In this document: one piece after another, positions 1 through 5,713 of the stretch
Layout: each line of letters opens with the position of its first letter
Numbering within the stretch: the stretch's first letter is position 1
Origin: Intrasporangiaceae bacterium
Lineage (GTDB): Bacteria; Actinomycetota; Actinomycetes; Actinomycetales; Dermatophilaceae
Reading direction: 5' to 3'
DNA: 6,057 nt
Assembly: GCA_012518475.1 (NCBI GenBank)
Contig: JAAYSB010000362.1
Span: 1-6,057, forward strand
Notes under the pieces: generated by a model
The model's database searches: none
The model's input: only the letters and a program-made list of their open reading frames with translations
Told to the model about the DNA's origin: nothing
Translations under genes and position numbers: made by a program

Positions 1-844
1 CGGCCATGATCGTGGGTCGCACGACACCGAGGTTGTCGACGATCTTGTCCACGCGCCCGTCGACGGCGCTGGGGAGCCCGATCTGGAGCTGGACGGCAGC
101 GAGCATCTTGCCGAAGGAGTGTGACAGGGGCAGCCAGAGGTACAGGAGGTCATCCGAGCTCAGGATCTCGATGGCCTCAGCGCCGGCGCCGAGGTAGGTC
201 CAACAGCGGTGTGGCAGTTCCACACCTTTCGGGCGGCCGGTGGTTCCCGAGGTGTACATCAAGGTTGCCAGCTGATCCGGTCGCACGGCCGCGACAGCGT
301 CGTCCACCGCTGACGGAGCGCCTGCCAGGTGTTGGGCACCGAGCGCCTCGAGGTCAGCCATGCCGATCACCCAGTCGCCGTCCGACTCGCCCTCGAAGGT
401 GATGACGCGCATGAGATCAGGAAGGTGCTCGCGCTGATCACGCAGCTTGGCGATCTGCGCGTCATCCTCGGCGAAGACGAGGCGTGCCCCGCTGTCGGAG
501 AGGATGAAGCCCACGTCGTCGACGGTCGTCGACGGATAGACGGCAGTGGTGGCCGCACCTGCGCACATCACCGCCAGGTCGGCGTACAGCCACTCGATTC
601 GCGTGTTGGAGGCGATCCCGACGCGCTGCTCGGGTTCGATCCCCAAAGCCAAGAGGCCGGCGGCGAGCGTCCTGACGGTCTCCATGGCCTGGGCCCACGT
701 CACCGACGTCCAGCCTGCGCCGGAGGGGAAGCGGTATGCCTCACCGTGAGGGGTCGAGGCGACCCTGTCGTAGAGCATCCGGGCCACCGACTGAGCGGGC
801 TCGGGGTAGTTGCTCGCGTCGGTCGAACCTATCGTTGCGATCAT
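1..844 (-). CDS. AMP-forming acyl-CoA synthetase (FadD-like), N-terminal 281 residues, cut by window edge
   Basis: This gene is read on the minus strand from an ATG at 842-844 and stays open to the left edge, giving 281 residues. It probably activates a fatty or other carboxylic acid to an acyl-AMP and then an acyl-CoA in the cytoplasm. The ATP-binding A3 core motif YTSGTTGRPKG lies at residues 197-207. It is followed by LPLSHSFGKM at 238-247, the usual position of the A4 region in long-chain acyl-CoA synthetases. The N-terminal half (for example WAQAMETVRTLAAGLLALGI and AAGAATTAVYPSTT-like segments) also fits that family. The full protein should be about 550-620 residues, so roughly half is missing. 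The start is supported by AGAGGGG at 852-858, seven bases upstream. The family is secure. The substrate cannot be told, because the C-terminal half is outside the window. FadD15/FadD11-like long-chain ligases are the nearest guess. Confidence 0.93.
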   Translation of the reverse strand, partial: MIATIGSTDASNYPEPAQSVARMLYDRVASTPHGEAYRFPSGAGWTSVTWAQAMETVRTLAAGLLALGIEPEQRVGIASNTRIEWLYADLAVMCAGAATTAVYPSTTVDDVGFILSDSGARLVFAEDDAQIAKLRDQREHLPDLMRVITFEGESDGDWVIGMADLEALGAQHLAGAPSAVDDAVAAVRPDQLATLMYTSGTTGRPKGVELPHRCWTYLGAGAEAIEILSSDDLLYLWLPLSHSFGKMLAAVQLQIGLPSAVDGRVDKIVDNLGVVRPTIMA

Positions 845-851
845 GGCGGTT

Positions 852-897
852 CCCCTCTTTCTCAGGGCACAAGACCCTGGTCATCTCCCCCACAGTA
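852..897 (-). promoter_or_regulatory. Candidate promoter and ribosome binding site of the acyl-CoA synthetase
   Basis: On the minus strand TACTGT (892-897) fits the actinobacterial -10 pattern TANNNT. It would start a transcript near 885, about 40 bases ahead of the ATG. No good -35 box is visible at the expected distance. The ribosome binding site AGAGGGG is at 852-858. Between them lies a small dyad, CAGGG-N7-CCCTG (863-879), which could be an operator or a weak hairpin. The -10 call is a pattern match only. Confidence 0.3.
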
Positions 898-941
898 GGC
901 CCGTCATCAGCCATCACCCACACCGGTCTCACCGCGACGCG

Positions 942-958
942 TGGTGCCGCCGGCACCG
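942..958 (-). terminator. Possible terminator hairpin behind the monooxygenase gene
   Basis: GGTGCC (943-948) and GGCACC (952-957) form a perfect 6-bp stem with a 3-base loop, and a G-U pair can extend it by one. It lies about 20 bases after the stop codon of the monooxygenase on the minus strand. There is no run of U, which is common for actinobacterial terminators but makes the call uncertain. The surrounding gap (845-977) holds no gene. Confidence 0.3.
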
Positions 959-977
959 GTGACCACCGCAGCGCCGG

Positions 978-2411
978 TCAGGCCCGGCTCCCAGCCGGTA
1001 TGCGTCGCTCGGCCCGACGTCTTCCCTTGCGGCGCTCGCGGGCGAGATCCCAGAGGTAGCGGTCGAAGTCGACCTCCATGGTGTGGCGCTGGGAGGCGTA
1101 GAAGTGCCGCGCGTTGCGCTCGTGGTCGGCAAGCATCTGCGATCGGACCTCGTCAGCTGGGGGGAACACATAGCTGCCGGTGAGGACCTCGGCTATCCAG
1201 CGGCTCTGCGCCTCGGCCAGCGGCATCACGGCACCGATCGGCTGGAGCAGTCCCACCAAGTACAGCCCCGGCAGGTCGGGATGGACGACTCGCTTCCACA
1301 GCGGCAGGTTGTTGCCCGGTGCCGCCAGCAGGTCCGGGGCGAGGAACGGGAAGGTGACTCGATAGCCCGTGGCCCAGACGATGAGGTCGGCCGGGGCGCT
1401 GGTGCCGTCCGAGAAGACGACCTGGTCACCGGCGAGCCGCTCGATCGCCGGGCGCGGGGTGACCCGCCCGGACTTCAGGAGGTCGCGGATCTCCTCGGAC
1501 TGCACCGGGTGCGACTCGCTCGGCCGGTGGAGCGGCTTGGGCAGCCCGAGCTTGGAGACTTTGCTCGAGGTGAGCGCTCCGATGCGCAGTCGTGCCCGGG
1601 TGACCAGCCACGGCGCCCAGCCGGGAGCGGCGATCTGGTCCGAGGGGATGCCGGCGGTGAACTTGCGAAGGACCCACTGGCCGCGCCGCTGCGACAGGGT
1701 GGTCGTGCGGGCGACCTTGCCCGCGACACAGGCGATGTCGAGCGCCGAGTTGCCGGACCCGACGACGACCACGTCCCGGCCCCTGAGCTGCTCGGCGCCG
1801 CGGTAGTCGTGGGAGTGGATCTGCTCGCCGTCGAAGGTGCCCGGATATGGGGGATCGGGCCAGCGCGCGTCCCAGTGGTGGCCGTTGGCGACGACGACCG
1901 CCGCATACTCCCGCGTCGTGGCGCCGTCGGGCCCTTCGGCTGTCACCCGCCACCTCGGCTGCTCCACCGGGTCGGCCAACGTCAGGTCTCGAGTCAGCGG
2001 CTCGACCGAGGTGACCTTCGTGTCGAACGTGATGGTGTGCCGGAAGCCGAAGTGGTCGACGTAGGCCTCGAAGTACGCCGCGACCTGGTCGTGGCGGGCA
2101 TAGGGCGGGTAGTCCGGGGGCATCGGGAAGTCGGAGAACGCCATGCGTCGGCCCGAGGTGTTGATCTCCAGCGTCTCGTAGCAGGCTGACTGGCCGTTCG
2201 GGTTGTCCAGCACCCAGTTGCCGCCGACGACGCTGCCCATCTCGAAGCAGTCGAACGGGACCCGGGCCTCATAGAGCGCCTTGGCCGCCGCCAGGCCGCT
2301 CGACCCGGCCCCGATGATGCACACCCGCGGCAGGGACTCGTCCGGCTCCAACCGCCCGGTGAGCGCGGGGGCACGGTGACGCTGCAGGACCAGGTATGGC
2401 ACGAGGCTCAT
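978..2411 (-). CDS. Flavin-containing monooxygenase (class B flavoprotein, FMO type)
   Basis: The protein is 477 residues from the ATG at 2409-2411. It should use NADPH, FAD and O2 to oxygenate a soft nucleophile (N or S) or a ketone in the cytoplasm. The FAD-binding Rossmann motif GAGSSG is at residues 34-39. The family signature FDGEQIHSHDY (193-203) matches FxGxxxHxxxY/F exactly. The NADPH-binding motif GSGNSA is at 218-223 and the ATGY motif at 347-350. The C-terminus is basic (RRKGRRRAERR). Upstream in-frame ATGs at 2462, 2474 and 2495 would run into the divergent ATPase gene. They would also lengthen an N-terminus that already has about 30 residues before the FAD motif, so 2411 is preferred. 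Its ribosome binding site (GGTGAG, three bases from the ATG) is poor, so the start is the least certain part. The product class is secure and the substrate is unknown. The gene is divergent from an exporter and upstream of an acyl-CoA synthetase on the same strand. Confidence 0.92.
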   Translation of the reverse strand: MSLVPYLVLQRHRAPALTGRLEPDESLPRVCIIGAGSSGLAAAKALYEARVPFDCFEMGSVVGGNWVLDNPNGQSACYETLEINTSGRRMAFSDFPMPPDYPPYARHDQVAAYFEAYVDHFGFRHTITFDTKVTSVEPLTRDLTLADPVEQPRWRVTAEGPDGATTREYAAVVVANGHHWDARWPDPPYPGTFDGEQIHSHDYRGAEQLRGRDVVVVGSGNSALDIACVAGKVARTTTLSQRRGQWVLRKFTAGIPSDQIAAPGWAPWLVTRARLRIGALTSSKVSKLGLPKPLHRPSESHPVQSEEIRDLLKSGRVTPRPAIERLAGDQVVFSDGTSAPADLIVWATGYRVTFPFLAPDLLAAPGNNLPLWKRVVHPDLPGLYLVGLLQPIGAVMPLAEAQSRWIAEVLTGSYVFPPADEVRSQMLADHERNARHFYASQRHTMEVDFDRYLWDLARERRKGRRRAERRIPAGSRA

Positions 2412-2460
2412 GCTCTCACCGGCCCGCGCCTGGACCAGCGTCGGGCGTAGATTGACGAGC
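2412..2460. promoter_or_regulatory. Divergent promoter region between monooxygenase and ABC exporter
   Basis: Only 49 bp separate the two divergent start codons. On the plus strand TAGATT (2448-2453) fits the -10 pattern TANNNT and ends seven bases before the ATPase ATG at 2461. Transcription would then start at or next to the ATG. No Shine-Dalgarno sequence precedes that ATG, so a leaderless transcript is likely. No convincing -35 box is seen at 16-18 bp from TAGATT, and no clear -10 for the monooxygenase is visible on the minus strand. No strong dyad was found here. Confidence 0.4.
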
Positions 2461-3432
2461 ATGGACTCGGTCATCAGCGTCGAGGGACTGGTCAAGTCCT
2501 ACGGGACGTTCACCGCGCTGCACGGACTGGACCTCGAGGTGGCCCGCGGCGAGGTGCACGGCTTCCTCGGGCCGAACGGCGCCGGCAAGTCCACGACGAT
2601 CCGGGTCCTGCTGGGGCTGCTCAAGGCCGACGCCGGCCGGGTCGAGGTCCTCAGCGGCGACCCGTGGCACGACGTCGTGGAGCTGCACCGACGCCTGGCC
2701 TACGTGCCCGGCGACGTGAGCCTGTGGCCCGGGCTGACCGGGGGCGAGGCGATCGATCTGCTCGGCAACCTGCGGGGCGGGCTCGACGAGGAGCGTCGCG
2801 CCCACCTTGTCGAGCGCTTCGAGCTCGACACCACCAAACGAGGTCGGCAGTACTCCAAGGGCAACAAGCAGAAGGTCGCGCTGGTCGCCGCCCTGTGCTC
2901 CGATGTCGAACTGCTCATCCTCGACGAGCCGACGTCTGGGCTCGACCCGCTCATGGAGCTGGTGTTCCAGGAGGAGATCGAAGCCGAGAAGGCCCGCGGC
3001 CGCAGCGTCCTGCTCTCCAGCCACATCCTCTCCGAGGCCGAGGCCCTCGCCGACCGGGTCAGCATCATCCGCGACGGCCTCGTCGTCGAGACGGGGACAC
3101 TCGACCAGCTGCGCCACCGGACCCGCACCCAGGTGCGGGCGACGCTCGAGCGGGCACCGCATACCGTCGACGAGCTTGCGATCCTCGAGGACGCCCACCT
3201 CGACGGTGTCCACGTCCGCGGCGCGGTCGAGGCCGAGCGCGTGGGGGAGGCGATGGCGCTGCTCGGGGGCTACGGCATCGCGGCTCTCACCGTCTCCCCG
3301 CCCTCGCTGGAGGACCTCTTCCTTCGTCATTACGGAGAGAGTGGCGCCGCGGCGACCGACGCCTTGCCGGCGGCCCAGGCGGCCGACCCGGGCGCCGACT
3401 ACCACGGCCGGCACAGTCCGCCGGAGGAGTGA
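2461..3432 (+). CDS. ABC transporter ATP-binding protein (drug-exporter type, TnrB2/CcmA-like)
   Basis: This 323-residue ATPase powers the permease encoded next to it. Walker A is GPNGAGKST (37-45), Walker B is LLILDE (151-156) followed by the D-loop SGLD, and the switch histidine is H188 in LLSSHILSEAE. The signature loop is degenerate, YSKGNKQK (131-138) in place of LSGGQ-R/K, as in several DrrA-like exporters. The Q-loop position in LAYVPGDVSLWP carries glycine (G84) where glutamine is usual. After the ATPase core, about 110 residues form a C-terminal extension that ends in an Ala/Pro-rich tail. The ATG at 2461 is chosen because homologous sequence begins at once (ISVEGLVKSYG). A start at 2410 adds 17 unrelated residues and overlaps the monooxygenase start. 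The stop is two bases before the permease ATG, so the two genes are one operon. The exported compound is unknown. The family resembles tetronasin and other antibiotic exporters. Confidence 0.95.
   Translation: MDSVISVEGLVKSYGTFTALHGLDLEVARGEVHGFLGPNGAGKSTTIRVLLGLLKADAGRVEVLSGDPWHDVVELHRRLAYVPGDVSLWPGLTGGEAIDLLGNLRGGLDEERRAHLVERFELDTTKRGRQYSKGNKQKVALVAALCSDVELLILDEPTSGLDPLMELVFQEEIEAEKARGRSVLLSSHILSEAEALADRVSIIRDGLVVETGTLDQLRHRTRTQVRATLERAPHTVDELAILEDAHLDGVHVRGAVEAERVGEAMALLGGYGIAALTVSPPSLEDLFLRHYGESGAAATDALPAAQAADPGADYHGRHSPPEE
3423..3429 (+). promoter_or_regulatory. Ribosome binding site of the permease inside the end of the ATPase gene
   Basis: GGAGGAG lies five bases upstream of the permease ATG at 3435 and inside the last codons of the ATPase. 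This fixes the permease start and implies translational coupling. Confidence 0.85.
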
Positions 3433-3434
3433 AC

Positions 3435-5027
3435 ATGCGCGGCCGGCTCACCGGGGTCCGTCCCCTCCTGCACGTGGCGCTCAAGCAGGACCGGAAGAAC
3501 ATCGCGCCGTGGATCGCGCTCATCTCCGTGCTGTCGGCGAGCTCGGTGCTCGTCTACGACTGGGTGTTCCCCGACCCGCAGAGCCAGCAGATCCTGCAGC
3601 TGAACATCACTGCGAACCCGGCGATGTCGCTGATCTTCGGCAAGCCCATCGACCTGACCACCGCCGACGGGTTCAACGCCTGGCGGGCAGGGGCACTCGG
3701 CGCGTTCTTCGCCGGACTGATGGCGATCTTCATCGTCGTTCGGAACTCGCGCGCCGAGGAGGACTCCGGGCGGGCCGAGCTGGTCGCGGCCGGAGCCGTG
3801 GGGCGGGAAGCACGACCGGCCGTCGCGGTCGCGATGGCCTTCATCGCCGCCGTCCTGCTCGGTGTGGTGTCCGCTCTGGTGACCATCGCATTCGGCGGCG
3901 GAGTCGCGAACTCGGTCATGCTCTCGGCGACCTTCACGACGTCGGCGATGTTCTTCGCGGGCGTCGGGATCGTCGCTGCTCAGCTCGGATCGGATGCGCG
4001 CTCCGCCTCGACCCTGGCCGTGACGACGCTGGGGGCGCTGTTCGTCGTGCGCGGCTACATCGACTCCTCCGGGGCACCGGACTGGGCCGGCTGGCTCACC
4101 CCGTTCGGCTGGCTGCAGGCGACCCGTCCCGCCGTCGAGAACATCTGGTGGCCACTGCTCTTGGTGGTCGGGGCGGCTGGTGTGCTCGTGGCGGTGGGGT
4201 GGGCGCTGCACGCTCGCCGGGACTTCGGCATGGGACTGGTGCCGCCTCGTCCCGGACCGGCGCGGGCGGGGGTGGTCGGCACCGTGTGGGGGCTGGCGCT
4301 CCGGCTGCACCGGCCGACGATGGTGTCGTGGATGGTCGGCTTCGCCGTGATCGGCGTGCTGCTGGGGTTCCTCGCCAACACCCTCACCGACGTCATCGCT
4401 GACAACCCCGCGATCGCCCTCGTCCTCGCCTCCGGCGCGGTGTCCGAGAACGACCTCGTCGGTGAGTTCCTGCTGACGATGATCCGAATCCTGGGGATCT
4501 ATGCGGCAGTTCACGGTGTGCAGATCGTCATGCGACTCTACGCCGAGGAGGCCGAGGACCGGGCCGACCCGCTGCTGGGTGGGTCCCTCAGCCGGGCCCG
4601 GCATCTCGGGAGCCACGCGGTCATCGCCTTCGTCTCCACCGCCGTGGGCATGGTGCTGGCCGGCTCGGTCATGGGCTGGGTGGCCGACGCGACCGGCGAC
4701 ACGATCGGGTTCTCCGACATCCTGGGGCAGGCCGTCGCGACGATCCCGGCCGTGTGGGTGCTCGTGGGGCTGGCGATCGCGGTCGTCGGTGCCCACCCCT
4801 CGAAGCGGCTCATCGGATGGATGGGCGTCGTCGCGACGTTCGCCCTCACCATCCTCGGTCCGCTGTTCGACCTCGACGAGTGGGTGCTCGACATCTCACC
4901 GCTGTGGCACGTCCCCAATGTCGGTGCCGCCGACCCGGCCTGGCTGGGCCTGGTGGGGCTGGCGGTGGTTGCGTTGGCGTTCACGACGGTCGGGTTCGTA
5001 GGGTACCGGCGGCGGGACATCGCCTGA
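3435..5027 (+). CDS. ABC-2 type permease of the antibiotic-exporter family (TnrB3-like, COG3559 type)
   Basis: This 530-residue integral membrane protein is the channel part of the exporter powered by the preceding ATPase. By eye there are about twelve hydrophobic segments, near residues 24-43, 85-103, 127-152, 164-185, 192-208, 238-258, 296-316, 345-366, 394-417, 433-453, 459-478 and 503-523. They fall into two six-helix halves. The halves share a motif after their second helix: SRAEEDSGRAELVAAGAVGR (105-124) and YAEEAEDRADPLLGGSLSRA (369-388), each followed by a long hydrophobic helix. This indicates a duplicated ABC-2 unit in one chain, as in other proteins of about 530 residues annotated as exporters of polyketide antibiotics. 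The C-terminus YRRRDI is a common ABC-2 ending. Start and coupling are fixed by GGAGGAG in the upstream gene. Substrate assignment is by family resemblance only. No regulator gene adjoins it. Confidence 0.92.
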   Translation: MRGRLTGVRPLLHVALKQDRKNIAPWIALISVLSASSVLVYDWVFPDPQSQQILQLNITANPAMSLIFGKPIDLTTADGFNAWRAGALGAFFAGLMAIFIVVRNSRAEEDSGRAELVAAGAVGREARPAVAVAMAFIAAVLLGVVSALVTIAFGGGVANSVMLSATFTTSAMFFAGVGIVAAQLGSDARSASTLAVTTLGALFVVRGYIDSSGAPDWAGWLTPFGWLQATRPAVENIWWPLLLVVGAAGVLVAVGWALHARRDFGMGLVPPRPGPARAGVVGTVWGLALRLHRPTMVSWMVGFAVIGVLLGFLANTLTDVIADNPAIALVLASGAVSENDLVGEFLLTMIRILGIYAAVHGVQIVMRLYAEEAEDRADPLLGGSLSRARHLGSHAVIAFVSTAVGMVLAGSVMGWVADATGDTIGFSDILGQAVATIPAVWVLVGLAIAVVGAHPSKRLIGWMGVVATFALTILGPLFDLDEWVLDISPLWHVPNVGAADPAWLGLVGLAVVALAFTTVGFVGYRRRDIA

Positions 5028-5053
5028 CGGTGGAGGCTGGGGGCCACCGAGGG

Positions 5054-5126
5054 ACGATTTCCGCTTCCGTTCAGGCGCTGCGATGCGGCAGCGTCGCGAG
5101 TGGCCCTCGCACGATTTCGGCTTGCG
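5054..5126 (+). repeat. Imperfect direct repeat, two 16-bp copies 57 bp apart
   Basis: ACGATTTCCGCTTCCG (5054-5069) and ACGATTTCGGCTTGCG (5111-5126) differ at two positions. Both follow a GGCC-containing stretch (GGCCACCGAGGG and GGCCCTCGC). They lie in the gap behind the exporter permease. Two regulator-binding half sites or a decayed duplication are both possible. Confidence 0.45.
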
Positions 5127-5170
5127 GCGAGACTGACCATTGAGGATCGTGGACCGAGTCGCGATCCCTA

Positions 5171-5178
5171 GGGAGGAG
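5171..5178 (+). promoter_or_regulatory. Ribosome binding site that sets the DUF1801 start
   Basis: GGGAGGAG lies six bases upstream of the ATG at 5185. A longer reading from TTG at 5140 would add 15 residues and place this strong site inside the coding region, so 5185 is preferred. Confidence 0.85.
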
Positions 5179-5184
5179 CGGAAC

Positions 5185-5586
5185 ATGGAGAAGGCACGCA
5201 AGGGCCAGTCAACGCGGAAGCCGCCGGATCCGTCCGAGAGCCACGACGTCATCGACGCGTGGATCCGCAGCCAGATGCCCGACCTCCAGCCGATCGTCGA
5301 GAGGCTGGACGCACTGATTCGGGACACTCTCTCGAGTCTCCAGTACGCCGTGAAGTGGAAGAAGGCCTACTACGGGCTCCCGGACCAGGGTTGGGTCATC
5401 GAGGTGGTGGCCTACGACGTCTCGGTGAACATCGTCTTCCTCGGCGGTGCGGACTTCGACTCACCTCCGCCGCTTGGCGACAGCGGCCGGTCACGCTACG
5501 TCAAGGTCAAGGCCTGGGACGACGTGGACGAGGCGCAGGTGCGGCGATGGGTCAAGGACGCCGGGAGCGTCGCCGGCTGGGTCTGA
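5185..5586 (+). CDS. DUF1801 domain protein (YdhG-like fold), function unknown
   Basis: This is a soluble protein of 133 residues. The first 20 or so residues are basic and polar and probably disordered. The rest fits DUF1801: a helical start (VIDAWIRSQMPDLQPIVERLDALIRDTL, about 22-49), then the core VKWKKAYYGL (56-65) and a strand-rich stretch with VNIVFLGGADF (81-91). SRYVKVKAWDDVDEAQVRRWVKDA (103-126) closes the domain. The conserved pattern of KW, Y/F, aromatic-rich strand and R-x-x-K is present, so the domain looks intact. The family has no firmly established biochemical role known to me. The gene follows the exporter by 157 bp with its own strong ribosome binding site and a hairpin behind it, so it is probably a single-gene unit. 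Confidence 0.88.
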   Translation: MEKARKGQSTRKPPDPSESHDVIDAWIRSQMPDLQPIVERLDALIRDTLSSLQYAVKWKKAYYGLPDQGWVIEVVAYDVSVNIVFLGGADFDSPPPLGDSGRSRYVKVKAWDDVDEAQVRRWVKDAGSVAGWV

Positions 5587-5589
5587 CCC

Positions 5590-5624
5590 TCGAGCGCCGA
5601 TCCGGCCGATCGGTGCCCGCTCGA
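5590..5624 (+). terminator. Hairpin directly behind the DUF1801 stop codon, likely terminator
   Basis: TCGAGCG and CCGATC (5590-5602) pair with GATCGG (5608-5613) and CGCTCGA (5618-5624). The result is a 13-bp stem with a 5-base loop (CGGCC) and a 4-base bulge (TGCC, 5614-5617) on the 3' side. It begins three bases after the stop codon. No U-run follows, so it may be a U-less actinobacterial terminator or an mRNA-stabilising 3' hairpin. Confidence 0.55.
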
Positions 5625-5636
5625 CGTGTGACGTCG
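5622..5636. repeat. Perfect palindrome CGACGT-GTG-ACGTCG, possible operator
   Basis: Six-base arms with a 3-base centre form a perfect inverted repeat about 80 bp ahead of the LuxR-like gene. It overlaps the last three bases of the terminator hairpin, so the two structures partly exclude each other in RNA. As DNA it could be a regulator site for the downstream gene. Confidence 0.35.
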
Positions 5637-5713
5637 CGTCGCAGGAGGCGCGCGACGCATACGCCCGGGTCGTGAGCCTTCCGGTGCGTGGACGTCTGTC
5701 GCACACTGGACTG

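Larger units (their letters stand above)
5028..5184. other. Intergenic region with imperfect repeat and dyad
   Basis: This 157-bp stretch lies between the exporter operon and the DUF1801 gene. It holds a weak GGTGG/CCACC hairpin at 5029-5048, which is a poor terminator candidate. It also holds two copies of a 16-base element (5054-5069 and 5111-5126) that match at 14 of 16 bases. A dyad GGATCG-N12-CGATCC spans 5144-5167, just ahead of the ribosome binding site. TTGAGG at 5140-5145 resembles a -35 box, but no matching -10 follows at 17 bp. No small coding region is convincing. Confidence 0.4.

Noticed and set aside
329..898. Long plus-strand open frame of 189 codons over the synthetase gene
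   Set aside because: It lies opposite the acyl-CoA synthetase, whose minus-strand product has clear motifs. Its own product is a low-complexity Arg/Gly/Asp-rich sequence typical of a shadow frame in GC-rich DNA.
1083..2189. 368-codon plus-strand open frame
   Set aside because: It is antisense to the monooxygenase and shows no recognisable motif; this is the expected shadow of a GC-rich gene.
2412..2495. Longer monooxygenase starts at 2462, 2474 or 2495
   Set aside because: They overlap the divergent ATPase start, and they add residues to an N-terminus that is already long before the FAD motif.
3399..4796. 465-codon minus-strand open frame opposite the permease
   Set aside because: The product is rich in His, Arg, Asp and Gln without domain pattern, while the plus strand encodes a clear membrane protein.
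5029..5048. GGTGG/CCACC hairpin behind the permease as a terminator
   Set aside because: The stem is only 5 bp with a 10-base loop and no U-run; too weak to call.
5643..5648. Perfect Shine-Dalgarno sequence AGGAGG in the gap before the LuxR-like gene
   Set aside because: No ATG, GTG or TTG follows at a usable distance. The nearest in-frame GTG is 23 bases downstream, so it is probably chance.
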